Assembly: GCF_032271945.1 (NCBI RefSeq)
Contig: NZ_CP130319.1
Coordinates: forward strand, 1,817,001-1,881,000
Direction: 5' to 3'
DNA from: Paenibacillus sp. MBLB1832
GTDB taxonomy: Bacteria; Bacillota; Bacilli; Paenibacillales; NBRC-103111
Length of the DNA stretch: 64,000 nt
Position numbers and translations under genes: made by a program. Of the stretch, positions 17,182-27,370 are shown in pieces. Position 1 is the first letter of the stretch. The number at the start of each line of letters is the position of its first letter. The notes under the pieces were generated by a model. The model did not search any database, was not told the origin of the DNA, and saw nothing but the letters and a program-made list of their open reading frames with translations.

Positions 17182-18263
17182 ATGAGCAGATTCCCAGATC
17201 AATTTGTATGGGGGGCAGCGACCGCTGCCTATCAAGTGGAAGGTGCTGCTTACAGCGGCGGAAGGGGATTATCAATATGGGATGTCTTCTGTAAGACGCC
17301 AGGCAAAGTATTCAATGGTCATAACGGGGATACAGCCTGTGATCAATATAATCGGTATAAAGAAGACATCGCAATTATGAAGGAACTAGGAATTAAGGCA
17401 TACCGCCTTTCCATCAGCTGGCCACGGATTATTCCCAATGGAGTAGGACAGGTCAACGAAGAAGGAATTGCTAACTATGATAGATTGGTAGATGAGCTGT
17501 TAGAGAACGGGATCGAGCCTTATGTTACCTTATTCCATTGGGATTTCCCTTATGAGCTGTACAAGCTGGGGGGTTGGTTAAACCGGGATGTAGCCGAATG
17601 GTTCGGTGAATATACAAAGATTGTCGTCAAACGACTTGGTGACCGAGTGAAATATTGGATGACACAAAATGAACCGCTCTGTTACATCTACTATGGGCAT
17701 TATGAAGGTTCGATGGCTCCCGGATTGAAGCTTTCTTGGAAGGAAACTCTACAGATTGCACATAACTCCATGAGAGCCCACGGAAACTCAGTAATGGCAA
17801 TCCGCTCTGCCTCTAAGCTTCCCAATATCGTAGGGTGTGCATCCAATGGCCGATATGCCTCGCCATACTCCGATCGGGCCGAGGATGTTGAAGCTGCTCA
17901 GCAATACATGTTCGGAACCAATATCCCAGACAAATTTACGGTCTCCATGCTTCACGAGCCCATCATCTTCGGGCATTATCCGCAAAGTATGTGGGATACA
18001 CATGGGGCCCACATGCCTGAGATCGAGGATGGCGACCTGGAGATGATGTGCCAGCCTATGGATTTCCTGGGGATCAATATTTACGCGGTGTTGACGTCCG
18101 AGGTTACTTCCATTGGTCCTTGCTGGATAACTTTGAATGGCAGAAGGGTTATTCCATGCGTCTGGGGTTAGTGCATGTGGACTTTGCCACACAGAAGCGC
18201 ACCATCAAGGAATCCGGATATTGGTACAAAAGGGTTATTAAAACCAATGGGGAAATCCTGTAA
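17182..18263 (+). pseudogene. GH1 beta-glucosidase gene with internal deletion and frameshift
   Basis: Starts at ATG 17182 behind AGGAGG and reads FPDQFVWGAATAAYQVEGA, DVFCKTPGKV, YRLSISWPRI and the acid/base motif TQNEP (Glu164), all typical of GH1. At about 18084, after DFLGINIYA, the frame shifts into [18 protein letters not shown] and ends at 18263 with YWYKRVI. About 80-90 codons are missing between the two, including the nucleophile motif (I/V)TENG. The shifted product stops at 18171. The enzyme cannot be active. The intact parts suggest a recent loss. Confidence 0.88.
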
Positions 18264-18308
18264 CAAATGTCAAACCTATGAGCACGGGGCTGGAGATGAA
18301 CATTTTTA

Positions 18309-21300
18309 ATGAAAATAAAAAGGATTTTAATTTGTTTCTGGTTCGTCCTTTATGTCAGTCTAAGCTGTTCCAATTTCGTACTTGGGGCAACCCCAAATGT
18401 CATGCAGAATGGAAGTTTCGAAGAAATTGATGACAATGTACCACTGATGTGGTCACATACCGCTTGGAAAACGGAGAGTGAGATAACAGGTTATTCTGTT
18501 GTCAACGGAGGGGCACATTCTGGAAATTACTATGTATCCATTGAAAACAAACAGGAGAATGACTCCCGTTGGATGCAAACGGTACAAGTAAAGCCGAACA
18601 CCTTGTACAAGCTCTCTGCCTGGATCATGGCCGATGGGACAAGAACGAACAGTAAAGGGGCGCTTCTAACGGTCGACGGTATCATGTCCACATCGGAAGA
18701 TGTTCACGATACGAATGGGAGATGGAAATTTGTTGAATGGTATGGCAGAACAGGAACCAAACAAAGTCAATTAATTGTCAATGCGAGATTGGGATTTTAC
18801 GGGAGTCCCAATACAGGTCGTGCCTCATTTGATGACATTACTTTGAAGGAGGTAGAAGTTGCGCCTTCAGGAGCAACAGTCACCACATTCGATCAAGGGA
18901 TGTCAGATCAACCTGTGGCTGCATCCAAGGAAGATCGGTCTGCAAACGACATTTCAATAAGTCCAATACTGCTGTTCTCGGCATTATATGTTTTATTATT
19001 TGTGATACTTTATCGAATCATGAGAGTCAACCAACAACCTCACTTAAGGTCCAATGAAAATAAGTTGATGATGATCATTCTAGCAGCAGCGTTCATGCTT
19101 AGGATGCTCCTTGCTCCATTGTCTATTGGACACGACACGGACATCAATGTATTTAAAGCATGGGCTAATCACGCTTTTTCTGATGGATTATCCCAATTTT
19201 ATAATGGAAATGTTTTCGCTGATTATCCGCCCGGCTACATCTATATTTTGTATCTTATTGGAGGCTTACAGAAGTTATTTTCGCTTGGGAATGTTGCTTT
19301 TACCGTTCTTATTAAATTACCCTCGATGATGACCGATCTTATGATCAGTTCTTTCATCTACCGCATGGCTAAAATAAAGTTTCAGCCCAAAACTGCCATT
19401 TCTTTGGCTGTCTTATATGCCTTTAATCCAGTTTCTATCGTAAATTCGGCCGCTTGGGGGCAGGTAGATGCATTTTTCACGATGGTTATCTTGTTTGCCA
19501 TGTACTTGGTTGTCCAAAACCGATTACCTCATTCGGCAGTTGTTTTTGCACTCGCCATTTTAATAAAACCGCAGGCACTCATTTTTACTCCGCTGCTGTT
19601 GTTTGTGTTGTTACGTCAAAAAAGCCTGTCTGTTTTTGTGCGCAGCGTGGTGTATGGCCTTTCGGTAATTGTATTATTGTCACTCCCATTCACGCTGCAT
19701 AAATCGGGAGGGCCTTTGTGGTTGTACAAGCTTTATCTCAGCACACTTTCCCAATATCCGTATGCTAGCTTAAATGCTTTTAATATATATGACTTGATGG
19801 GTGAGAATTGGCAGCCAGTATCCAAAACATTCTTATTTATTCCGTACAGTGCTTGGAGTACGATCTTCACAGCTATCGGCTTGATTTATTGTGCCTTTCT
19901 CTACTTTAAAAGTAAAGCGGATAACAGCAAATTGTATTATATAGGCTTCTTATTTACGGCAATCATGTTTATGCTTTCGGTTAAGATGCATGAGCGGTAC
20001 CTTTTTTATGGATTACTTCTTGGACTTATGAGTTTTCTCCATACGAAAGACCGCCGGCTGCTGTTCATATTCGCAGGTTTCAGTATCACGCAATATGTGA
20101 ATGCGCATTATGTGCTAATGAACAGCTGGGCAAAAGTTTTTCAAATTAACCGCTTTGATTTTTTCGTATTAAGCGTTTCTTTGGCAAATACATGGCTGTT
20201 TGCAGCTTTAATCAAAGTTGGATGGGACATTTACATAAAAGGAAAAATTGTTGGGATTAAACCCATTAAACCCATGGTATCTGGTAATTCTAGATATGCT
20301 TCGCAACCAATTTCGGAGCCAGAATCAAAGCTAAACAAAAGAGACGCTCTCTTGATGCTAGTTCTAGTTTGTGCTTATTCCTCCTTCGCATTATTTAATT
20401 TGGGGTCGAACCTAGCACCAGAAACGTATTGGAAGCCGGCAAATGCGGGTGAAAGTTTGGTTATCGATTTAGGACAAATTCAGCCAGTCGAGAGAGTTAA
20501 CAGTTTCGCTGCACTAGGCAACGGATCGTTTAAGCTACAGATTTCGCAGAATGGTCTCAATTGGGAAGGGGAATATACGGTTAACAGAAATGGCGGCAAC
20601 GTATTTACTTGGCAAAGCCTACTGATTAACCAACCAGCACGCTATATTAGGGTAAAGGTGGAAACACCGGGAACCCGCTTAAATGAGCTGGCGATTTTCA
20701 GCAGTGGGAGTGAACAGCCGCTCCAGATTCACAATGTAAAGGCAGAGAACATCAGCAACAGCTCGGAAGGCAGCATTGAGAACCTGTTTGATGAACAAAA
20801 GGAAGTCTCCTATAAACAATCGTATTTGAACAGCATGTATTTTGACGAGATATACCATGCTCGTACGGCTTATGAGCATACCCATCAACTCGAGCCTTTT
20901 GAAAGCACACATCCCCCTTTGGGTAAAATATGTATTGCTGTTGGAACGTGGATATTTGGGATGAATCCATTCGGATGGCGGATTGTTGGAACCGTGTTTG
21001 GTATCATGATGATACCCCTCATGTATGTTTTCGCGAAGCGGCTGTTTCGTAAAACGGAATATGCATTTATCGCCTCGTTTTTGCTCGCGTTTGATTTTAT
21101 GCATTTCGTACAAACAAGAATTGCAACGATTGATGTGTATGCGGTATTTTTTATCATGATGATGTTCTACTTTATGTACCGTTATTTCAATATGAATTTC
21201 TTTGTAGACGGCTTAAAAAGAACTTTAATACCACTTGCGCTGAGTGGACTGTTTTTTGGCTTGGGTGTAGCGTCCAAATGGATTTCATTGTACGCGGGGG

Positions 21301-22142
21301 CGGGTTTGGCTCTCATTTTGTTAATCTCCTTAAGAGATAGATACATCGAATACAGAGAAGCGCAGTGTGAATGCGATAAATCCAATGCAAAGAAAAAAAG
21401 TGGTAACAAGCAAGCGGATCTTGCACGAAGCCAATATAGAATAAGCGTGTTCCCAAAATTTGTGATGATAACGGTCGGTTGGTGCGTAATATGGTTTATC
21501 ATCATTCCGTTGCTAATCTATGTGATGTCGTATTTGCCATTCATGATGGTGTCTGGACCAGGACATGGGCTGGCAGACGTAGTCAGCTATCAAAAACATA
21601 TGTACAATTACCATAGCAGCTTGAAAGCAACGCATCCATTCTCTTCGAGTTGGTATCAATGGCCTACGATGGAGAAACCGGTGTGGTATTACGGAGGTCA
21701 GGAATTGCCTGATGGAAAAACCTCGTTGATCGTGGCTTTGGGCAATCCTGTAATTTGGGGATGGATCGGGATAGCAAGCGTTCTATTGGCTTCATGGATC
21801 GGGTATAAAAACAAGGACAGGCGCATTTTATTTATTTCCGTTGCGCTTGGCTCCGTATATGTGCCGTGGATGCTTGTAGCAAGGTTGACTTTCATATACC
21901 ATTTTTTTGCTGCCGTTCCGTTTATGATTTTGTGCATCACGTATGTGATTATGTATGTTAAAGAAAAGGCCCTACAGGACAAGAGAGCTTCTAGCAAAAG
22001 ATGGGCTAATGGAATTGTTTATGGATATTTAATCTTAGCTTTCCTTTTATTTATTCTCTTTTATCCTATTTTGTCTGGAGCTATCGTTGATCGGGAGTAC
22101 GTTGACACTTTTTTGAAATGGAAAGATTCATGGCAGTTTTGA
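18309..22142 (+). CDS. Double GT-C glycosyltransferase with CBM-like and F5/8C-like domains (GT39/PMT type)
   Basis: 1277-residue membrane protein. Order: signal peptide (1-27); CBM4_9-like beta-sandwich (about 30-180, QNGSFEEIDDN... DDITL); first GT-C module (about 215-660) with Asp276-Thr-Asp278 in GHDTDINVF and YPPGYIYILY; extracytoplasmic discoidin-like domain (about 715-810, LVIDLGQIQPVERVNS... RYIRVKVE); second module of PMT/GT39 type (about 835-1277) with Asp846-Glu847 in FDEIYHARTAYEH and THPPLGK. GT39-like enzymes use polyprenyl-phosphate sugars to glycosylate proteins or wall polymers outside the membrane. Two catalytic modules in one chain is unusual. A GGAG lies 13 bases before ATG. 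A terminator follows. Confidence 0.82.
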   Translation: MKIKRILICFWFVLYVSLSCSNFVLGATPNVMQNGSFEEIDDNVPLMWSHTAWKTESEITGYSVVNGGAHSGNYYVSIENKQENDSRWMQTVQVKPNTLYKLSAWIMADGTRTNSKGALLTVDGIMSTSEDVHDTNGRWKFVEWYGRTGTKQSQLIVNARLGFYGSPNTGRASFDDITLKEVEVAPSGATVTTFDQGMSDQPVAASKEDRSANDISISPILLFSALYVLLFVILYRIMRVNQQPHLRSNENKLMMIILAAAFMLRMLLAPLSIGHDTDINVFKAWANHAFSDGLSQFYNGNVFADYPPGYIYILYLIGGLQKLFSLGNVAFTVLIKLPSMMTDLMISSFIYRMAKIKFQPKTAISLAVLYAFNPVSIVNSAAWGQVDAFFTMVILFAMYLVVQNRLPHSAVVFALAILIKPQALIFTPLLLFVLLRQKSLSVFVRSVVYGLSVIVLLSLPFTLHKSGGPLWLYKLYLSTLSQYPYASLNAFNIYDLMGENWQPVSKTFLFIPYSAWSTIFTAIGLIYCAFLYFKSKADNSKLYYIGFLFTAIMFMLSVKMHERYLFYGLLLGLMSFLHTKDRRLLFIFAGFSITQYVNAHYVLMNSWAKVFQINRFDFFVLSVSLANTWLFAALIKVGWDIYIKGKIVGIKPIKPMVSGNSRYASQPISEPESKLNKRDALLMLVLVCAYSSFALFNLGSNLAPETYWKPANAGESLVIDLGQIQPVERVNSFAALGNGSFKLQISQNGLNWEGEYTVNRNGGNVFTWQSLLINQPARYIRVKVETPGTRLNELAIFSSGSEQPLQIHNVKAENISNSSEGSIENLFDEQKEVSYKQSYLNSMYFDEIYHARTAYEHTHQLEPFESTHPPLGKICIAVGTWIFGMNPFGWRIVGTVFGIMMIPLMYVFAKRLFRKTEYAFIASFLLAFDFMHFVQTRIATIDVYAVFFIMMMFYFMYRYFNMNFFVDGLKRTLIPLALSGLFFGLGVASKWISLYAGAGLALILLISLRDRYIEYREAQCECDKSNAKKKSGNKQADLARSQYRISVFPKFVMITVGWCVIWFIIIPLLIYVMSYLPFMMVSGPGHGLADVVSYQKHMYNYHSSLKATHPFSSSWYQWPTMEKPVWYYGGQELPDGKTSLIVALGNPVIWGWIGIASVLLASWIGYKNKDRRILFISVALGSVYVPWMLVARLTFIYHFFAAVPFMILCITYVIMYVKEKALQDKRASSKRWANGIVYGYLILAFLLFILFYPILSGAIVDREYVDTFLKWKDSWQF

Positions 22143-22157
22143 TAAAAACGAAACTTA

Positions 22158-22187
22158 AAGCCGAGTCCTGAATCAGGATCTCGGCTT
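22158..22187. terminator. Bidirectional terminator between convergent genes
   Basis: AAGCCGAG-T-CCTG (22158-22170) pairs with CAGG-A-(T)-CTCGGCTT (22174-22187), one bulge. It lies between the glycosyltransferase end (22142) and the GH5 gene end (22226). Confidence 0.65.
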
Positions 22188-22225
22188 CAAGTATTAGTCC
22201 ATTTGGAACGGGCTGTGAGTGCGGA

Positions 22226-23680
22226 TCAATTTGTTCGAATGAGGTCAATTTGATCAATACCGATCCATGCTCCGGCATTCGCATCGGTATAAGCGCCAAC
22301 CTCAATTTTACCATAACCATTGGCAATAACGATGTTATCGATAGTTACCTGAGTCCAGCTAGAGTTATCCGGGGTAGTAACGCTCAAATCGGTTCCGCCG
22401 AATTTCTTGGCTACGATCATGCTCCTGGTAAAGGTTCCGCCGCGTCTGACCCATACCGTAAGTTTGTAAGTGCCATCCGATAGACCTGTGATCGTCTGGA
22501 AGGTATAGATATTGAAAGCACTGGCATAATAGTGCGTCAATCGGTTGTTGCCGTCATGTGCGTATTTATCAACATAATCCGCATTTGGCGTCGCGCTGCT
22601 GGTGGTCCAACCAGTGATGGTCTGGGAGTTCAGCGCATCCTTCTCGAATCCACCGTTTACGACGAGGGATTTGAAGTTTTCCGGCCAGAAGGTGATTCCG
22701 TATGTGCCAAGGTTCGTTATGAAGTCCGCTGTAAAGTTCATGCCCTGATCCACAACCGGTATGCGGTAATTGAAGGTCATCCAGTTCATCCAGCTGATGC
22801 CCAAGGTTTCCTTTGACTTGATTAGTGGCATCATATTAACGTAATTCACTGGCGTACGCGTACCCGAATCGCTTAACAATTCCGTGCAGATAATGGGGTA
22901 TCCGGCGTCTCTCCAGCTCTTGGCAGTAGTGTCTTCAGAAGTAGAACTATAAGTATGATAGCCGATGGAGGCGTTGGAGTAGTTAATACCTGTTGTATTT
23001 TGAATGGTCGTTAAGTCAATCACAGGCCTGGTTGTATCGCCACCATAGTACTGAGATGTGTTAGGGACTGACCACATAATAAGGTGAGTATTCGGAGCTA
23101 GGTTCCGGATGTAATTGTACATATGCTCCTGGGAAGCTGCATTGGTAACGGTTTCATTGCTTCCCTCGTAGATCACATGTGTCCGATCCTTATAGCGAGG
23201 AGCGTAAAATGCCCAGAAACGGTCCGCTTGAGTCAAATTGATCTGGGTCGTGTAATTTTCAAAGCCGGTATGCCAATTTACGATGGCATAGATGCCGTCT
23301 TCCTCCGCCCAGTTGACGACAGTATCTACGGTACTAGAGACAGAAGCTGGGTCAAGGGTTTGATATTGGTCATAAATGCAAATTCGTACCACATTCAGAT
23401 GGTAATCTCTCGACAAGGAGCGGAAATATTCGCGGAATTGAGTCGGCTCGGCCTGCATCTGGGTAATAGCGCCCGGGGTGATCCAGAAACGTCCGCCACG
23501 GAGCGGCTTGCCATCATCGGTAACCACGTTCCCATTCTGAATATTAACCCTGTCTCGTGCTGTGGATTGGGCATGGGTCGTTGTAGCAAAGAAAAAGAGA
23601 CTGATGAGCACGAATAACAGGGATAATACCAAGGTCAAATTCGAAACAGAAAGCCTTTTTCCATAGATGGATTGAGTCAT
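22226..23680 (-). CDS. Secreted GH5 glycoside hydrolase with C-terminal CBM-like domain
   Basis: 484 residues. Long signal peptide with hydrophobic core at about 15-33 and a probable cut after THAQ. Cellulase-superfamily barrel (45-335): catalytic acid/base Glu176 in YEGSNE, nucleophile Glu267 in ICTELLSD, 91 residues apart as expected for clan GH-A, and VNWHTG and GYHTYSS on the strands between. Residues about 340-484 form a CBM4_9-like beta-sandwich (LVVNGGFEKDA... IDQIDLIR). Substrate (cellulose, mannan or other beta-glycan) not decided. Exact cre box and a GAAAGGAGG leader element lie upstream, arguing for CcpA control and a stabilised mRNA. Confidence 0.82.
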   Translation of the reverse strand: MTQSIYGKRLSVSNLTLVLSLLFVLISLFFFATTTHAQSTARDRVNIQNGNVVTDDGKPLRGGRFWITPGAITQMQAEPTQFREYFRSLSRDYHLNVVRICIYDQYQTLDPASVSSTVDTVVNWAEEDGIYAIVNWHTGFENYTTQINLTQADRFWAFYAPRYKDRTHVIYEGSNETVTNAASQEHMYNYIRNLAPNTHLIMWSVPNTSQYYGGDTTRPVIDLTTIQNTTGINYSNASIGYHTYSSTSEDTTAKSWRDAGYPIICTELLSDSGTRTPVNYVNMMPLIKSKETLGISWMNWMTFNYRIPVVDQGMNFTADFITNLGTYGITFWPENFKSLVVNGGFEKDALNSQTITGWTTSSATPNADYVDKYAHDGNNRLTHYYASAFNIYTFQTITGLSDGTYKLTVWVRRGGTFTRSMIVAKKFGGTDLSVTTPDNSSWTQVTIDNIVIANGYGKIEVGAYTDANAGAWIGIDQIDLIRTN

Positions 23681-23933
23681 TAACTGTACCTCCCTAAATT
23701 TGTGGGTTATACCAATGCCATGTCAACAGGCGATACCACCTCCTTTCAATGGTTAATTTCTGTAAGCGATTTCAAATTATTGTGAATATAGTTTGACGAG
23801 GATGACCGGCTGGATTCGAGTAAATTCGACATTCGCAATTAAACAAATCTATCGGCTGATGTATTCAAAGTAACACGATGCTCCTTCACGAACAATGATA
23901 CGATTGCAAGATTGGATAATGTTTTCTTAACAG
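23681..23933 (-). promoter_or_regulatory. GH5 upstream region: cre box and SD-like leader element
   Basis: Reading toward the gene: cre (23761-23774), then GAAAGGAGGTGG (around 23736-23747), then the true ribosome site GGAGGT at about 23691. No further gene is seen; no clear -35/-10 pair of consensus quality was found upstream of the cre. Confidence 0.5.
23761..23774. promoter_or_regulatory. CcpA cre box
   Basis: TGTAAGCGATTTCA fits the cre consensus TGWNANCGNTNWCA at every fixed position. It lies 81 bases before the GH5 start. The identical 14 bases recur at 62017-62030. Confidence 0.7.
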
Positions 23934-23973
23934 AATAACCCACTCTGGTTAAATGAAACCAGAGTGGGTTATT
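23934..23973 (-). terminator. Terminator of the yesMN-like operon
   Basis: Seventeen-pair perfect stem, AATAACCCACTCTGGTT (23934-23950) against AACCAGAGTGGGTTATT (23957-23973), loop AAATGA. It starts at the base next to the stop codon of the response regulator. Confidence 0.85.
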
Positions 23974-25626
23974 TTAACCTGGGTACTGCCCATCTCGATA
24001 TTCCTGAGGGGTGACTCCGTAATATTTGCGAAATAACTTGATGAAGTAGGAAGAATTCTGATATCCAATTTTGTTGCAAATTTCATAGATTTTATCTGAT
24101 GAATGCTGGAGTAGGTAGGAAGCTCGCTCCATTTTTAAACGAATAATATAGTCGCTCAGATTCTCGCCGGTTTCGGTCTTGAAGATTTTGGACAGATATA
24201 CCGGGTGGAGATGAACATGATCAGCTAATGCCTGAAGCGTCACATCTTCCCCTAAATGGACGTTCACAAAGTTTTGCAGCTCTTGAACCACGTTGTTCTT
24301 ACCTGCTGCCATGCTCTGGCTCAGGTCCTCGAACAGCAATTCCGTTACATGAATCGCCCAGTCCTTCAGTTGTTTCACACTTTGGAACGCCATGCTAGAA
24401 ATCAGTGGCTCATAGGCATGGCCAAGCAAGTATTCCATTCGCTTCCCGCTCTTATGGGAAAAGTAGGTAAATGCCGAGGAAAAGTAAAAATACACCTCAA
24501 GTAAATGTTCCCTGGAATCCCTCCAATGCTCTTCGAGCTCCAAGGTGATCATTTCAATCTTCTCCAGAACGGGCTCCTTCTTGCCGATATCCAGGAGCTG
24601 CATGAGCAGCGGCGGCTCATAGAGAACCTGCAGGGAGCGGACAGGGGCAGTCTGCTGAAGCTCGTCTGACAGGGTCAGAAAGATATCCTCATCGTTACCG
24701 ACATTGCGGCGAATAGAGGATACGGACCTTTGATACAGGTCGGAGACATCTTGGGGGAAGACACCCCAAGAGCTAACCACCATGGACACTTTTCCTTTCA
24801 GAAAGGTTCGTACATTGTCTTGAACCTTAATGGCCGTCTGTTGAAGCAGAATTGGGCTGTTCAGGCTCTCAGGATTCAATTGCTTCAGCCTTGCTTCTTT
24901 CTCTTCGTCCAGCTTAACAATCAAGACAAGATAATCGTGGGGGTCCTTCCCTGCCAGCAGGTGGAAGTGGTCACTTAAGGTTTCTTCGGCGATGTTGCTA
25001 ATGGCATATTCAAACAAGTCCAGGCTGGCTGGATCAAACTTGGTGAAATGCTGCTCGAGACGGATGACGATAATGGCGAACTGGTCCCCTGGATAAAAGG
25101 GTTTATTCAGCAGCTTGAGCTTATATTCAAGTTCTTCATCCTTAAACTTTTTACCTTTGAGCAGATCGTTTACCAGCGTGGAAAGAATAGCTGGCGCTTG
25201 TTCCTTTAGAGTGGAAGAAGCCTTATGGAGGGAGGACATTTGGGCCCATTCCTGCCTTAGCTGGTCCGCCATCCGAACGACTGCTGAGATAACTTCGTCG
25301 TCACTAGCGGGTTTCACCAGATATTCGGATACTTGGGAGACCATGGCTTCCCTGGCATAATTAAAGTCGGCATGGCCAGAGTGTACAATACATTTGGTTC
25401 TCCTGTTGGACTCTCTGAGTTTCTGGATCAGTTCCAATCCACTGAAGCCTGGCATCCGAATATCCGTAATGACAATATCGATGGCATGGGTGTTCATCAG
25501 TTCAAGAGCCTCCATTGCGGAATAGGCACGATGAACCTCCTGAATATCGTATTGACTCCATGGGATATTTTCCGCTAAGGTATCAGCAGCTAGCCATTCA
25601 TCATCAACGATGAGTAAATTGAACAA
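23974..25626 (-). CDS. YesN-type response regulator (REC plus AraC HTH)
   Basis: 550 residues, TTG start behind AAGGGGGT. N-terminal receiver domain with acidic pocket Asp8/Asp9 and phospho-acceptor Asp55 in VITDIRMPG; long middle domain of the YesN type; C-terminal AraC double helix-turn-helix (about 445-550) with VYLSKIFKTETGENLSDYI and SSYFIKLFRKYYGVTPQEYR. Phosphorylated by the YesM-type kinase encoded 16 bases upstream, it should activate a nearby transporter or hydrolase gene, most simply the divergent binding-protein gene at 27568. Confidence 0.93.
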   Translation of the reverse strand: MFNLLIVDDEWLAADTLAENIPWSQYDIQEVHRAYSAMEALELMNTHAIDIVITDIRMPGFSGLELIQKLRESNRRTKCIVHSGHADFNYAREAMVSQVSEYLVKPASDDEVISAVVRMADQLRQEWAQMSSLHKASSTLKEQAPAILSTLVNDLLKGKKFKDEELEYKLKLLNKPFYPGDQFAIIVIRLEQHFTKFDPASLDLFEYAISNIAEETLSDHFHLLAGKDPHDYLVLIVKLDEEKEARLKQLNPESLNSPILLQQTAIKVQDNVRTFLKGKVSMVVSSWGVFPQDVSDLYQRSVSSIRRNVGNDEDIFLTLSDELQQTAPVRSLQVLYEPPLLMQLLDIGKKEPVLEKIEMITLELEEHWRDSREHLLEVYFYFSSAFTYFSHKSGKRMEYLLGHAYEPLISSMAFQSVKQLKDWAIHVTELLFEDLSQSMAAGKNNVVQELQNFVNVHLGEDVTLQALADHVHLHPVYLSKIFKTETGENLSDYIIRLKMERASYLLQHSSDKIYEICNKIGYQNSSYFIKLFRKYYGVTPQEYRDGQYPG

Positions 25627-25642
25627 GATTTCTACCCCCTTC

Positions 25643-27370
25643 TTATAAAATTGGCCATGATAGACTGATTTTCAGGCCTCCAAGCTCCGATGGTATTGCT
25701 GCCACTTCGGCCTGTTCTCCCCAGTGAAGCAGCAGACGCTGGGCAACGTTCCAGACACCGCACAAATCATCCTCATTCCCTGAATTCGTCATGGCTTTAT
25801 TGAGCCTTAGTCGGGCTTCCTCCTTCATACCGACCCCATTGTCCTCCACATCAAGTCTATAGAAACCGTCCTTCATCTCTCCGGTAATCCTCACGTAACC
25901 CGGGTGAACGTTAGGCTCAATTCCATGAATAATCGCATTCTCTACCAGGGGCTGCAGGAGCAGTCTCGGCAGCTCGATGTTCTCCATCTCCTTTGGAATC
26001 TGGATGTCGTAACTCATCTTACGGAGTCTCAGCTTGTGAATCTCCAGATAGTTCCGGATCAGCGTTATCTCCTCATGTAATGTGCTCAGTGGATTCCCCA
26101 GTCGGGTAGTGTACCGGTAATACGCCCCTAAGTTTAATGTCATGGAGATGATCATCTCCTCGTCCCCTCTCTTGGCGCTGTTCTGAATAAAGTTAAGGCA
26201 ATTATAAAGAAAGTGCGGGTCAATCTGGGATTGAAGCTGCTTTAATGTCGCTTCCTGAAGCCGGATTTTGGATTCGTAGATGGTTTCAATCTGTTCCTTG
26301 ATTTGCCGGGCCATTGCGTTGAATTGAGTGATCAGAATATGGAATTCATTCTTGGCTTGATAGTCAATCTGAGCAGAATAATCACCCCGCATCAAGGTCC
26401 GGACACTGTACATCATCTTGGCGATAGGAGCCTGTACGTTCCTGTAAATGGTGAAGGATAATGTGAAACCGACCACAATCAAGAATAACAGAATGGCTGT
26501 AAAGATCAAACTGATTCGCTTAATAGGGGATAGTACAGTGTTAATGGGCACATAGTCAGTCAAGTACCATCCCAATGTCTTGGACATCTTATAGGTGATC
26601 AGATACTTGTTTCCATTCCATTGCGTCGTTATATGTCCGTTGGAGGATAAGTCGATCCCGTCTAAGCTTGCAATCAGTGGCTCGATATTCTTGGCTTCAC
26701 TTTTGCTATTAAGGATAGGCGGTTGATCTGGCATGTATAGAATCGGGTCGTGTATATTCCCGCTAGCACGGAATGTATCCAGCATTTCCATCAAATTTCT
26801 TTTGGAAAAAGTGATCTCCGTTATAGATTGGTAATAAAAAGGCAGCTTGCCAGCGGTATAGATGGGGTCGGTAAAATGACGGATAAAATAGGAATCACTT
26901 CCGTAACGCTTATCCGGAGCATGGAGCTTCCATGTCGGGGTCAGATTAGCACGAATATAATTTTCGTTATATGTGATTGAATCATCACTGGATACCACTT
27001 CTTTAATCCGTGGGGCGAAAACGGTGATTGAATTGTTCCAAGAACTGGATGTACTATTTAATTTAAGCTTCTCCACAATCGTATTCCTTGTCGTATATTT
27101 ATCATAGGGAGCTTGGAGAGTTTCATAGTTGAGAAAGCTCCGAAGAGTGGAATCCCGGTTCATGGTAATTGCGTAGAAGGACAACTGGTCAGCGGTCGTG
27201 TCGATCTGGTTGGCAAGGAGGGATAGATAGGTTTCACTTGACTTCAGGATTTCATTTCTTACCACCTCGGTGCTTGTCCGGGTGCTGTAATAGATTAGGA
27301 TCAGTGTCGGCACAAACAAGATGATGAGTATAATATTGATCTTCTGAAAGATACTTAACCGGATTCGCAT
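25643..27370 (-). CDS. YesM-type sensor histidine kinase
   Basis: 575 residues: membrane segment near residue 13-30 (IILIILFVPTLILIYY), large extracellular sensor domain (about 33-285), second membrane segment (ISLIFTAILLFLIVVGF), HAMP, then the His_kinase domain with His386 in QIDPHFLYN and an ATPase domain with LLLQPLVENAIIHG and DNGVGM. AGGAGAC ribosome site. Family members sense extracellular saccharides or binding-protein complexes. First gene of a two-gene operon. Confidence 0.93.
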   Translation of the reverse strand: MRIRLSIFQKINIILIILFVPTLILIYYSTRTSTEVVRNEILKSSETYLSLLANQIDTTADQLSFYAITMNRDSTLRSFLNYETLQAPYDKYTTRNTIVEKLKLNSTSSSWNNSITVFAPRIKEVVSSDDSITYNENYIRANLTPTWKLHAPDKRYGSDSYFIRHFTDPIYTAGKLPFYYQSITEITFSKRNLMEMLDTFRASGNIHDPILYMPDQPPILNSKSEAKNIEPLIASLDGIDLSSNGHITTQWNGNKYLITYKMSKTLGWYLTDYVPINTVLSPIKRISLIFTAILLFLIVVGFTLSFTIYRNVQAPIAKMMYSVRTLMRGDYSAQIDYQAKNEFHILITQFNAMARQIKEQIETIYESKIRLQEATLKQLQSQIDPHFLYNCLNFIQNSAKRGDEEMIISMTLNLGAYYRYTTRLGNPLSTLHEEITLIRNYLEIHKLRLRKMSYDIQIPKEMENIELPRLLLQPLVENAIIHGIEPNVHPGYVRITGEMKDGFYRLDVEDNGVGMKEEARLRLNKAMTNSGNEDDLCGVWNVAQRLLLHWGEQAEVAAIPSELGGLKISLSWPIL

